Assembly (NCBI GenBank): GCA_034766995.1
Contig: CM068316.1
Span: forward strand, 24,397,606-24,461,605
Source of the DNA: Acanthacorydalis orientalis
Lineage: Eukaryota; Arthropoda; Insecta; Megaloptera; Corydalidae
DNA: 64,000 bases
Direction: 5' to 3'
Shown here: positions 51,760-63,014 of the stretch, piece after piece
Numbering within the stretch: the stretch's first letter is position 1
How the letters are laid out: each line of letters begins with the position of its first letter
Notes under the pieces: generated by a model
The model's database searches: none
What the model saw: the letters and a program-made list of their open reading frames with translations, nothing else
Told to the model about the DNA's origin: nothing
Translations under genes and position numbers: made by a program

Positions 51760-52793
51760 TGAATCAGTTCAAAAGTTCGCATACAATTCAATAGATGGTG
51801 TTAAGAGTACCGCAGGGCAGCACTCGTGATCGAAATGTATTCATATTGAAATAGTTTGAAAGGTGACAATCACAGCTGTCACTTGAGTATAGACGCATTT
51901 GTTTCGATTCAATTTGTGTGTAAAAATAATTTTTAAAAATTGACAACGAAAAGATACACTTTCGTCACGTTATGTTATACGAGTTTCGAAAAGGAGTAAC
52001 CGTTGGCGCGGCAACGAAAAACATTAGGGAGGTTTATTTGGACCATGCATCATCACTTTTAACTGTGAAGAAATAATTTGGTAAATTTCGACTTGGTGAT
52101 TTTATCCTCGAAGATCAACTCCACTCTGGACGACTAAATCTGATTCTAGTTGACAATAACTCATGCATTTCGACAAAAGAGGTTACTAAGACACTCAACG
52201 TTAACAGATCGTCTGAATTTCGGAATTTTAAGAAGCTGAGGTTTTCTTTGAAACTCTATATGTAAGTGCCGCACTCGTTGTCTAAAAAACAGCTTTGATC
52301 ACATCTCTTCAACAATTTCTTTGCTTGGATGTCTCAACAGAGAGCCTTTTTAGATCGGTTGGTAACTGGCGATGAGAAAAAATTGAATGCAGCAGTTAAG
52401 GAGAGGCTTTCGATTTTGGACAATCGGAAGGAAGTCATTTCCACCACGACAACGCAAAACCACATACAGCAAAACTGACTACAAAAACTGAAGCAGTTGA
52501 AATGGGAAATCATATCTCATCTATCCTATTCTCAGAACATTGCACCTTCGGATTATCATTTTTTCCAGACGCTGCGGAACAGTTTAAACGGTAAAAAAAT
52601 TGACATCAGAAAGACCGTCAAAAACCACCTCACCGCCTTTTTTTACCGAAAAACCGCTCAGTTTTTACGAACAAGGTATCCAGCAGCTCTTTGGGCGCTG
52701 GAAAATGATGGCAGAAAAGGATACTGAACACATAATTTAGAACTAACCTGAGTTTAAATTTCAAATCGTACACGAACTTTTGCACTAATCTAG
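51759..52793 (+). pseudogene. Mariner family E copy 1 (1035 bp), inactive
   Basis: The ends, TTGAATCAGTTCAAAAGTTC and the complement of CTAGATTAGTGCAAAAGTTC, lie between TA tracts. The N-terminal block (YEFRKGVTVGAATKNIREVY, FGKFRLGDF, then VDNNSCISTKEVTKTLNV) and RLVTGDEK with the first Asp are readable with shifts. A 230-bp gap then leads to HHDNAKPHTAKL with the second Asp. An open 76-codon frame (52497-52727) follows with QNIAPSDYHFFQTLRNSLNG (third Asp region) and a complete C-terminus. The central strand between the first and second Asp is deleted. This belongs to the cecropia/Hsmar1-like type. Confidence 0.86.
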
Positions 52794-53376
52794 TATATAT
52801 ATATATATATATATACAGTTGTTAAATTGATCGACGAAGAAGATATTAATGATGAACAGGTTCATTAAAAATTTTACAAAAAGATATAATGGCATTGTAG
52901 AAATTGTAACTAACAAAGACATTGAAAATTTCAACAAAAAAGTTAAAAGAATACAATCTCATTTCAAAATGGAAAAATATTCCTGTAAAGTGTTAATCTC
53001 AGTTGATTTTTATTTTTTTAAAAAAGATATTTATATCCTATTATTGAAAAGGTTTCTGATAAACCTGCTTTAGAATTATTTGTTTTATCCTTTAGTAAAG
53101 ATAGATTAAAGATTATTATGGATCCATCGACAGTGTATTCACACTACAATAATCGACCAAACTGACCGAACAATACTTGATTAAAAAAATAGTAATACTT
53201 TATTACAAACAAAAATATATTGGTCTTCAAATGAAAATAAATACGTTGAGTAAATAGACATGAGTAATAGATTGAGTAATAGATAATTTTCAGCCGCTGT
53301 CACCAAGGTACATTTATACTTTGTCCAAAAATTTTGTATTACATTTAATTTTTTAATTTGTTAAATACAAATACAA
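52794..53376. other. TA tract and unassigned AT-rich sequence
   Basis: After the TA tract at 52794-52815 a 74-codon + frame (52849-53073), rich in Lys and Asn, shows no motif. It may be chance. Nothing else is recognised. Confidence 0.4.
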
Positions 53377-53495
53377 TAGATTAATTTTATGCGTATGAAC
53401 ATAGTTTGTTGTTTGAACAAATGCAGTAGACTAATTTAATGCGTATGAATATAGTTTTATTGTCAAATACAATCGACTAATTTTATGCGTCTATT
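53377..53495. repeat. Three diverged tandem units of 46-50 bp
   Basis: TAGATTAATTTTATGCGTAT at 53377, TAGACTAATTTAATGCGTAT at 53427 and TCGACTAATTTTATGCGTCT at 53473 head three tandem units. The following 130 bases to 53640 are of normal complexity, and the whole could be part of an LTR or another element that I cannot name. Confidence 0.75.
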
Positions 53496-53649
53496 TGTTT
53501 GTTATTGTTGGAACAAATGCTGTCGATAACTATCTAAGCATCCTTTTTATATCGAGCTAGATTGTTCTAGAACAAGCTATTTGTTCTATATATTTGCTTA
53601 CTTAGACAGCTATGACAATTCGTTTGTATCCCGTATACCACAATATACA

Positions 53650-54935
53650 TAAATATTCAATTTAGGTTTCCACATGAAAGTATTAAAAAACGCAAAAATT
53701 AAATCATGTTACTTTTATTTACTATTTTAGTTCAATTCAATACAATTATGTATGAAAAATTATATTGTTCAAATGGCCGCCGCACCTTCTATGGCATGTA
53801 ATGCGCTCTTCATAATTTTCGATTACAATACGGCACAACGCAGGCTCTATGTCAGCTATTTTGCGTCGTATTTCCGGTTTCAGATCTCAAATCGTGTTCA
53901 GTTTCTTCTCGTACACTCTATTCTTCAAATAACCCCAAAGAAATAAATCTAGAGGAATTAAATCGCATGATCTCGGCGGCCAATTGATGTCGCTATTTCG
54001 TGATATCACGCTGCCTGGAAATTTTGTGCGCAGTAGCGCGATTGTTTCTGCTGATATGTGACTATGTGACTGGTAGCACCGTCTTGTTGAAAACAAAGAT
54101 CCTCGATATCCCTATCTTCCAATTGGTCCCACAAAATGTTTGTTATCATACTCTGATAACGAATGGCATTGATTTTAACTGCGTTTTCTTCATCATCTTC
54201 AAAAAAATACGATCCAATTAAGCCTTCAGACCACAAGCCACTCCAAACTGTGACTTTTCGACGATACATTTACTTTTCGTTAATCTGTGTTGGATTTTAC
54301 AATCCAAAAATGGGACAATTTTACTTATTTACAAATCCATTGATGTGAACATGCGCCACATCACTAAAGGCGATTTTCTTTGAAAAATCAACACCTTGTC
54401 CACACATCATTCGGCAAAATCACGACACTGTTGATGATCTCTACGATTTAAATCTTGTGGTATTTGGATCTTGCAGGCATATAAATGCAAATCCTTTCTC
54501 AATAATCACTGAGTAATGGAATACGAAAGACCTGATAATTGCGATCGGCGACGTATCCATGTACCCGGTTCTTCGGCCACACTTTCACAAACCATGGCAA
54601 TTTCTCGTCCGAGCGATCTGCATAATCATGCTGAGGTATTTTGATGTTTGCTACTGACCCAGTTTGTTCGAATTTCTTGATCAAAATCCAAATTGTGCGC
54701 TGAGAAGGTCGATTTTATATACCAAAATATTCACACAGAGTGCGGTGTGCACTTTTCCTCGAACGTCCATTTTCATAATAGACTACAATAATTTTTACAC
54801 ATTGTTCCATCGTGTATTGCTCCTTAATTAATTTTGTACACATTTATACTCTACAAAAACCACTTTAACATTGACAAATACTTTGACGTTTAAATAATGT
54901 TAACTATTGTCATATGTAAACTCATCTTAAATCTC
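53650..54935 (-). pseudogene. Near full-length DD41D (rosa-like) mariner, inactive
   Basis: The minus strand encodes, from about 54812 to 53742, a transposase in several frames. The start MEQCVKIIVVYYENGRSR is followed by an HTH segment. Later come SDVAHVHINGFVNK with the first Asp, KVTVWSGLWSEGLIGSYFF, RYQSMITNILWDQLED and CFQQDGATSH with the second Asp. RNSDINWPPRSCDLIPLDLF (third Asp) and a C-terminal DLKPEIRRKIADIEPALCRI with GGHLNNIIFH close it. The second and third Asp have 41 residues between them when the shift is followed, hence DD41D. The left end (53650-53745) is almost identical to one arm of the palindromic MITE family. The right end (about 54870-54935) is a diverged inverted version. 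Stops and frameshifts inactivate it. Confidence 0.85.
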
Positions 54936-54939
54936 TCAC

Positions 54940-54956
54940 TCTCTCTCCCTCTCTCC

Positions 54957-54995
<39 letters not shown>

Positions 54996-54997
54996 AC
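54940..54997. repeat. (CT)n(TA)n microsatellite
   Basis: A CT tract with CCCT interruptions runs into a TA tract at the outer edge of the DD41D mariner. Confidence 0.93.
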
Positions 54998-55199
54998 TAT
55001 ATATGTATATATGGGATAATAAAAAAATTGAATAAGGAAAATAAATTGACTACAGTTCATTCAATTTGCAATACCTTAAACATTTTTTTTAACTTTTACA
55101 TCTTCAAACAAAATACTCCTATTTATGAAGAAAAGGTACTGTATTTTGGGTATCACTATGCAAAAATATTTACTAATATTACTCATGTATGTATGTATG

Positions 55200-55858
55200 T
55201 ATGTTATCTGTAATTGCTACGTTTAGTTTGTTTAGTTGAGGACAGTACTTCTCCTTAGTAACGTTTCGCTTTGTGGTAGCAGCACAAAATAGACAATGCC
55301 TTTGCAATCCCAACAAATACACAGCAACACCTTCACGGATGCAAGCTAGCTTTGGCGACTGGTTCTCCCCCTTTATTCGCTTGTTTAAATACCGAAATAC
55401 AGTCAGTCGGTCAACGTTGAGTGTCTTGGCAACATCTTCGGTCGAAATTTGTGAGTTATTGTCAACTAAAGCGCGCACAACATCATCGTTGATTTTTCAG
55501 TAGGCCGTCCAGAACGAGATTGATCTTCGATGTTAAAATCACCAAGTCAAAATTTACCGAACCATTCCTTCACAGTTGAAAGTGATGATGCATGATCGAA
55601 ATAAACCTCCCTAATATTTTTCGTTGACGCGCAAACGGTTACTCATTTCCGAAACTCGCATTACATAACGTGACGAAAGTGAATCTTTTTGTTGTACATT
55701 TTCAAAAATTTTTTATACACACAAATCGAATCGAAACAAATGTGTCTGATACTCCAGTGACAATTGTGACTGTTATCTCTCAAACAATATATAATATGAA
55801 TACATTTCAATCACGAGCGCAACCATGCAGCAATCTTAACACCACCTATTAAATCGTT
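55200..55858 (-). pseudogene. Mariner family E copy 2, 5' half only
   Basis: Read on the minus strand from 55858, the sequence aligns with 51780-52320: GGTGGTGTTAAGA, CGCTCGTGATTGAAATGTAT, the start of the transposase (FRKxVTVCASTKNIREVYFD), and FGKF. The last intact frame is MRALVDNNSQISTEDVAKTL with VDRLTVFRYLNKRIKG, the second helix-turn-helix. The match fades near 55205 at a GTAT repeat. The catalytic half is absent. Confidence 0.82.
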
Positions 55859-55916
55859 ATATATATATATAAACAACGCGATATATCTGCGATAATGATT
55901 ATATAAATATAATAAC

Positions 55917-55918
<2 letters not shown>

Positions 55919-55975
<57 letters not shown>
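55919..55975. repeat. (TA)n microsatellite
   Basis: A TA tract of about 57 bp between the mariner fragment and the dispersed repeat at 56045. Confidence 0.95.
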
Positions 55976-55979
<4 letters not shown>

Positions 55980-56044
55980 CAACTACATTGCGATATATTT
56001 GTGATAATAATTATATAGACATAAATGATTTTTAAAAAATATGT

Positions 56045-56140
56045 TTATTTTTCATTCGGTTACATGTACAAATTTATAATTGGCAAATGGACGAGCCCGG
56101 GGGTTGGTGAACGCAGCGAGCAAGGGAAAAATTCCCCTAG
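56045..56140 (-). repeat. Dispersed repeat with CGCTGCGCTC motif, copy 2
   Basis: On the minus strand it reads GCTCGCTGCGTTCACCAACC, CCCGGGCTCG, then CCAATTATAAATTTGTACAT and GTAACCGAATGAAAAATAAA, matching 34154-34250. The stretch from 56140 to 56990 holds a TA tract at 56297-56332 and nothing else recognised. Confidence 0.7.
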
Positions 56141-56293
56141 TATATATATAAAATCAAAATTATCCACAAAAAAAAATGTAGATATTTTATATTAAATTAT
56201 TATTAACAATGACGCCCAATGTTACACAAAATTTTCACGAAGAATTATAATATTGTCATCAGGAAAACTCCAGCGAAATGGTGAGGTGAAACT

Positions 56294-56335
<42 letters not shown>

Positions 56336-56986
56336 GGAGAGAAAGAGAGTCTTAAATAGAGTAATCAGTACAATATTTGTTCGAAACGCTCATTGATCGT
56401 ATTCTATACCGATGTAATTTTTGTTTTTTTAATATTTTAACTATTTAAATAGCATAGTATGATATATAATTTCCAAAATGAAATAAATTTCGGATGTTTT
56501 TAATTTTTCAGATTGTCTAACAATCAATATTAAACCAATTTTTTGCATAATATATCTAGAATGTCAAGAAATTAACATAAATCTATAACAAAAAAATGTG
56601 TTTTTATTTTTCAAGTATACTTGAATTCTAATTTTTTATATTTACTGCATTAATATTCTTAAATCTGATCATATTGCTGCCACTTGTTCATCTTTTATCC
56701 AGTTTATCAAGTATAAAATATGTGTAAAAATATTTTTTATGTATTTAAATTGTTATAAATTATTATAAATTAATAAATTTTAATTAATAGCAAATTTATA
56801 GCATCATGTGTTAATGGAGTGTATCTGGTGTCCACTACTACGTATATTACCCAAATATTCGCAATTTTCATTATTTAATTGGCAACTTTCTTTAGCATAC
56901 AGCGATTATATAGTTATATATCAATTGAAAATATTTCTGACAGTATGTAATTTTTTTATTAAGATTTCAATAGTGTGATAGATCTA

Positions 56987-56992
<6 letters not shown>

Positions 56993-57027
<35 letters not shown>

Positions 57028-57122
57028 CATACATACATACATACATACATACATACATACATACATACATACATACATACATACATACATACATACATAC
57101 ATACATACATACATACATACAT
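56993..57122. repeat. (TA)n followed by (CATA)25 tetranucleotide array
   Basis: About 29 bp of TA is followed by 25 nearly perfect CATA units. Frames of Cys-Met-Tyr-Val or Tyr-Ile-His-Thr across it are artefacts. Confidence 0.96.
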
Positions 57123-57189
57123 GCAGAGTACCCATTACTAAGTTGAATTTGAAATTGGAATAATAAAAAAAAACATTATTATATGTAAA

Positions 57190-57517
57190 AAAATATTTAT
57201 TGCGCAACTTTGTACAGTTCATGGAAAATTAGTTCTTAAAAATAACATCACCTAAATGTAAACCACTATGTGTACGGTACACTCTAACCGATCTCTGAAA
57301 TATTTCATCATGCTGCGATAAGTGGTTGCCGAGATTGCATCAATTTATTGCCGGGTATTTTCTTTTAACACCAGTATGAATCCAGAATTTTTAATGTAGA
57401 CTCTGCTTTTGAGGTACCTCCATAAAAAAATCCATCGAGGTTAAATCCGGACAACAAAGATGGCATGTTATGTTACCTCTTAGAGATATCAGTTTATTTG
57501 AAAAAAATGCTTGAACG

Positions 57518-57575
<58 letters not shown>

Positions 57576-58440
57576 ATGTGTGTGTGTGTGGTTGATGCAT
57601 GGAATGTAGCCCCATCTTGTTGAAAGCATGTCTACTAATTATACCTAAGAAAATCTAGCAAAACGGATATAAAAATGTTTCGAATCATCTCCAAATATCG
57701 ATCCGAATTAACAGTTACCCTGCAAAATCTGGCGTCTTGAAAAAAATATGGACTGATCATTCCGTGAGCCGACATAACGTTCCAAACTGTCACTTTTGAA
57801 CTGTGTAAGGAGTTTTGGTGCTCGAGTTTTGGATTTGCCTCACTCCAGTAAATACAGTTTTGTTTATTGACGTAGTCGTTGAGATGGACATGTGCCTCAT
57901 CAGAAAACAAAATTGTCTTAATGTTGAAAATTTGTCAAACATTTCATTGGTAAAATTAAGTCTTTGATCCGCATCAATATCCTTTTATTCTTACATCAGC
58001 TGTATTTTATAGGAGTTCAAATACAAATCTTTATGAAAAATGGATTGCGATGACGTCCTGGGCATATTTAAAACAATAGATCGCATACGAGTTGATAGTT
58101 AAGGATTCTCTCGAACAGGCGTTGAAAAGCGCTCGACGTTTATTTCACTTCTTGATAACCTTGGACGCCCCATTCCATTGGCCATCTGAGTTCATAAGTA
58201 GACCACTCTGAGCTTCATTTATACTGTACAAATCATAATTTTCTCAAAATCGATGCCGTACTATAATCACCGAATTATTGTTTTTGTAAAACACTCTTAC
58301 ATAAAACTCGCGCTTTGCTCCAGTGAAACTATTCATCGCGACTAAACTTCCAAGAACCGAACTAACGTTTAAGACCTCCGCCACACCGCCTTCACTACTA
58401 ACATTTACGCTATACCTAAATCAATACTAAACTTATTTAT
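57190..58440 (-). pseudogene. Second DD41D (rosa-like) mariner, split by a microsatellite
   Basis: Reading leftward from a start at about 58336, the minus strand encodes KREFYVRVFYKNNNSVIIVR (N-terminus). Next comes FSDEAHVHLNDYVNKQNC with the first Asp, then SKVTVWNVMSAHGMISPYFF and RYLEMIRNIF. A QQDGATFH-like segment with the second Asp lies at 57600-57630. A TA/TG microsatellite (57521-57591) interrupts here. The protein then resumes with ISLRGNITCHLCCPDLTSMD, FF (third Asp region). The motifs match the copy at 53650, but the right end differs, so this is a different subfamily. Several frameshifts are present. Confidence 0.84.
57521..57591. repeat. (TA)n(TG)n inserted within transposase core
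   Basis: A TA run of about 35 bp followed by a TG run with one TATG slip. It lies between the codons for the second and third catalytic Asp of the DD41D transposase. Confidence 0.93.
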
Positions 58441-58447
58441 AAGTCAT

Positions 58448-58449
<2 letters not shown>

Positions 58450-58514
<65 letters not shown>
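58450..58514. repeat. (TA)n(TG)n microsatellite
   Basis: A TA run then a TG run, just outside the presumed right end of the DD41D mariner. Confidence 0.94.
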
Positions 58515-58559
58515 ATTTAGTAGAAACATTTATGTAGGCTTTGAATACAAATCATAACT

Positions 58560-59110
58560 GTCGTTTTGCAAATTAAGTGAAAAGTGTCAGGCCTGGGATA
58601 TATAAATTTTATCTCATAAAATCTACATTAAGGACAGATGACTGAGAAATTTACTGGTGAAATATTATGAAAGGTAAACGAATTGTAGGCACCAGGCATT
58701 GACAGCTTGCAACCCTTGCAACTACATATACTTCATGAAGGCAAGCATGTAAGACCAGGATGAGTCCCCGTACATCAATACTGACCAACAATTTTGGTCT
58801 CTGAACCGTTGATGCAGATTTGATACATGTGTCGCCGAGTTCACGTACCAGTGTATTTCGCTACACACCTTGAGACTATAATAAATGAGCCTGCCACGAA
58901 ACAAACTAGGTTATTGTAGGAACGCGAAGATCCTCTTGTAAAATGGCGTTCCGAACAAAGTAATGCAGACCGGTGATAAAGCACAGAACACTATTTTGAA
59001 ACCTTTGCAGCTGGTTCAAAAAAGGCAAACATGTAAGCCCAAACTATACATATGTACGTCGCGACCGACCGGACTATACTCGTATAAAGCAGATACAGAA
59101 TTTTCTGTAG
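58560..59110 (-). pseudogene. Decayed Jockey-like LINE, C-terminal part
   Basis: The minus strand reads NQLQRFQNSVLCFITGLHYF, VRNAILQEDLRVPTI and RNTLVRELGDTCIKSAST. This order (LQRxQNxxLRxIxxAPxxxRNxxIHxDLxIPxV) is found after the reverse transcriptase in Jockey-type elements. No reverse-transcriptase motifs remain, and stops interrupt the frame. It may or may not be the same family as 45290. Confidence 0.6.
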
Positions 59111-59339
59111 AGTTGCAAATTTATTTTTGAACTGATATATTCAATTCTCGGTTTTAGCTCTTGAATCATCTTTTGTAGTTTATGATATTATCGTATGTCT
59201 AATAAAAAATACGATTGAAGATCCAAAACCAATTGTAGTAAAACACGACTATAAAAATGTAACAAAATTTATTTGAAAAAAAATATTTTTTCGTGTTCAA
59301 ATTTTCTTTGTGCCAGCAAATTTTCGCTGTATCCAGCAA

Positions 59340-59960
59340 GCTCAACCTTATCTCGTTTATTATAATGTTAGACGTAGTTTAAGTGCTCCAAAAACACTTA
59401 ACGAAGTAAATGAGACTTGTGAAAATTAGTATCTGAAGAAAGCTGCAGTATTCAGATAGCACACAAGAATCTCTAAAAAAATGTTCCAGAACCAAATCAG
59501 CCAACATCCTATAAAACATTTAAACAAATTTCACAAGCGTAGAGAATCTTAAATGAAGACAGATGAATTATACTTCGATAATTGGCTGAAAGCATCGATA
59601 TTTTCTATGGAAGCTTACGAAAAAAATTCCACAGAGAGTTTTGAAATGCTACAGATCTGTTCACCTTGAATTCCATACAATCTGTCGCCGGAACAGACTA
59701 TTAACTTGTAAAATGTGAATCTGGAACAATTTGAAAGGGAAAGACCAATTTTTTAGAACCACATAGCTACCGAGGATAAGACGTGGGCGTATCGTTTTGA
59801 TCCCGTGACGAAACAATAGTCTAGTAAGCGGAATCAAAGCCACAATATCCGCTCTGCGCAACATAGCAGGAAGCTTACGATGAGTGAATAAGATTGTGGC
59901 AAAAGTACACACTTCAGAGGGGAACGTTTTGAAAAAAAATCTGTCACATGACTCAGACAT
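59340..59960 (+). pseudogene. Heavily decayed mariner fragment
   Basis: On the + strand a segment around 59740-59830 reads ATEDKTWAYRFDPVTKQ with SSKRNQS. This corresponds to the GDEtWVYxYDPETKQQS block that carries the first catalytic Asp in irritans-like mariners; the Asp is kept in TEDKTW. Upstream (59560-59640) IIAESIDIFYGS gives a weak match to the second helix-turn-helix. Downstream motifs and inverted ends are not found. Confidence 0.6.
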
Positions 59961-60023
59961 GAAGATTAAATATTCTGAGCTTATTCTGCGAATTAAATTA
60001 TTATCCATCGATTATATATGTAC

Positions 60024-60025
<2 letters not shown>

Positions 60026-60072
<47 letters not shown>
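60026..60072. repeat. (TA)n microsatellite
   Basis: A TA tract of about 45 bp. The stretch from 60080 to 60610 shows no gene or element. Confidence 0.95.
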
Positions 60073-60073
<1 letters not shown>

Positions 60074-60615
60074 GGATACACAACAGAAATGAAGTATTTT
60101 TAAATAATAAAATATGACTGTAATATATAATAAAAAGTAAATACAGTGGTTTCATAATACATTTGGTACAATCAGAGGTTTCAAGCTTGTTTTTATCAAG
60201 ATCATAGTTGAAATGCGAAGGGTGCCCAGATATATTCTAATCTTCTCTTATTTATAGAAAATATACACATTTTGGTATGCGTCTTACTGCATTTTTCAAA
60301 ATAACCAAGAATTTAAATAGTGAATTAAAATCCGCATTATCGGGCTCACTACATATCAATTTGATTCAATATTGTTGATTTCAATCCTCTAGTGAGTGTA
60401 TGTTAATTATAGTTGAATATCAATAATAATACTCTGACATGAAATATTTACTAACAGAAACATCTAAGAAAGCTACATTTTTTCTTAAATTACTTTATGA
60501 TATTTTTGTTCATTACCTTAGATATTATAATTCAATACTGTTGACTTTTATCGACCAAAGTTAGAAACAATCTACTGGAAACAAAATTGGTCACACTTTT
60601 TTGCTGAAATACTGT

Positions 60616-60835
<220 letters not shown>

Positions 60836-61221
60836 AATTAAGAGTAATATTCACACAGTTAAGAGAAATTATTTAAATAAAAGTGTGTGCATAAAACAAA
60901 TATTCGAAAATATGTACCTAAACAGATTTTTAGAATAAATAGAAATAACGTACTAACCCTTCTAATTTACTTATGAGTACTGATTAAATTGTATATTTTT
61001 TCCCATTCTTTCTTTATGTATATATATATATATATATATATACGATATACACCTTCAATAAAATTGTTTTCTATTACCTCTATATTGTCAAGTTTAAAAG
61101 GACAAATAAGATTTGTCAAACACTACATTCCTTTTCATAACATCTACTCCAGTAGATCTGGCTAAAATTTGGGCTTATCCTTGTATCAGAATAGACAATA
61201 TAAACCTGGTTATGTGATGAT

Positions 61222-62014
61222 TTAGGGGGTTGTCTAGAGTATAATTACAGTTTTGTGAACTGTCAAACGTTACGCTATCGCGGCTAGTACGAAAAAGGTT
61301 AATTTCCGAGTTAATTTTTTTAAATATCTCGCTTTTTGTTGTGGTAGAAAATAAATTAAAAATACATTTTGTAGAGAATTCAATTTTCTACACCTTTGGT
61401 TCTTATACTTTTTTCGTGCGATGAATATTTTTTTATTTATTATAAAAAAAACTGCTTAAAAGATGTGTTTTTTGCATTTTTCTCCTTTCTCGTTCGTTAA
61501 ACGTTAAAGATAACCATTATCATAGTTATAGAGCATAAAAAAATCTGTAACTTTTATATTAACCTTTTTTTGTACAATAAATATTTATTGTTTTACACGG
61601 CTGCAAATGGCCGCGTATACGGTACACGCGACCTTTACAGCCGTGTAAAACAATAAATATTTATCGCACAAAAAAGCGTTTAATACGAAAATTGCAAACT
61701 TTTTATGCTCTACAACTTTATTAATGACTATCTTTAATGTGAAATGAAGAAAAAACAATAAAAATGAAAAAAACATTTTTATTAGTTTTTTGCAATAAAT
61801 AAAAAAATATTCATCGTATTAAAAAAAGTATAAGAACCTAAGTTGTAGGGAATTAAATTCACTAGAAAATGGCTTTTTAATTTCTTTTGTAGCTATAACA
61901 GGAAGTGGAGTTATTTTTAAAAAATACCTGGAATTTAACACTTTTTTCGTGCTGGTCGCGACAGATTATGGTCTGGTAGTTCACAAAAGTGTAATTATAT
62001 TCTAAACAACCTCT
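61222..62014. mobile_element. Foldback element with arms of about 390 bp
   Basis: Nearly the whole 793 bp is one inverted repeat centred near 61615. The outer ends are GGGGTTGTCTAGAGTATAAT at left and the complement of AGAGGTTGTTTAGAATATAA at right. Matching inner blocks include ACTTTTGTGAAC, GCACGAAAAAA, TATACTTTTTTCG, GTTAAAGATA and TTACACGGCTG. The core (61606-61640) is GC-rich with GGCCGCGTATACGG and ACACGCG. No protein frame is visible. I infer a foldback or MITE-type DNA transposon; the family is unknown to me. Confidence 0.85.
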
Positions 62015-63014
62015 TCCACCATCCCATAATAGGGGTTAGAATTACCATTCTGAAGCAACATTCCACAGCCAGATCCACTGGACGAATCATGATGATTTAA
62101 CAGTAAGGCTTGCTGAACATATCGTTTTATGTGTAACTGGCTGACTTTTGGAGACAGGGATCTATTTTATCGGCTTTATTATTGCCCTCCTACTATATGA
62201 CAAGGCACTGAACATAATACAATGGTTTTACTTCATAAAATAATGCCTTTCAAATATGATTAAATATTTTAAATGATGATACAGTCGAGTACGTGCAGCA
62301 GATACATATAACTGCTAACTATAAGATCAAAAACAGGAAGAGTTTTGTATATATAGATGCTGCGATAAAGTGCAAAGCTTAAAAATGGAAAAATAACTCT
62401 ACAATAAAAAATTTCTCAATAGATAAAAACTTTCATTCGTATAGCTTTTACTCGCGGCTAAATGCACGTTCTACTGCATTTCCAAATCTGGAATCTTCTG
62501 TGAAAATTTGCTTGCATTCAATTTACTCGTACGAGAAACACAATTCCGCAAAGAGTTGCTGATACGCCTTTAAATAAATAGTTTTCAGGTGCATCAAATC
62601 GTCGCAGTAAATAATTTATGGTATGGGTCATGGTAATTTAAGACAAGTTATGGGTCATGGTAAATATTAAAAACATGGTAATGACGTTGAAAATTAAAAA
62701 TTTTGAATTCTAATTCAAATTCTTCACTCGCAGAAAAAAAATTTGTTGGCTGAATGCGAAACTGGAATAGTGTAAGGTATATATGATTATAAACCTCTCA
62801 TTAGCATATGTGCTAGGACTTTCCAATCATACTAGTAAGATATATCAACATGAATCAACATCATCATACACTGAGCGGTTGCTCGCCAGCCTCCAAATAG
62901 ATATTTATACTTGAATTTGTACAGAATGTACCGGTAGCTAAAAGTAAATGCTAGCATGTTAGGATATTATTAAATGCCGAGAGGTACGAGTCACTATCAG
63001 ATTAGTAAACCATA
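62015..63014. other. Unassigned, moderately complex sequence
   Basis: Base composition is less AT-rich than in the gene-free stretches, but I find no motif of a known protein on either strand. TATGGGTCATGGTAA is repeated at about 62621 and 62650. With 61080-61221 it may be an older element into which the foldback inserted. Confidence 0.35.

Noticed and set aside
52849..53073. 74-codon + frame rich in Lys and Asn
   Set aside because: The composition fits AT-rich noncoding DNA, and no domain or splice site supports it.
56959..57222. Frame with Cys-Met-Tyr-Val repeats
   Set aside because: It is produced by the (CATA)n tetranucleotide array, not by a gene.
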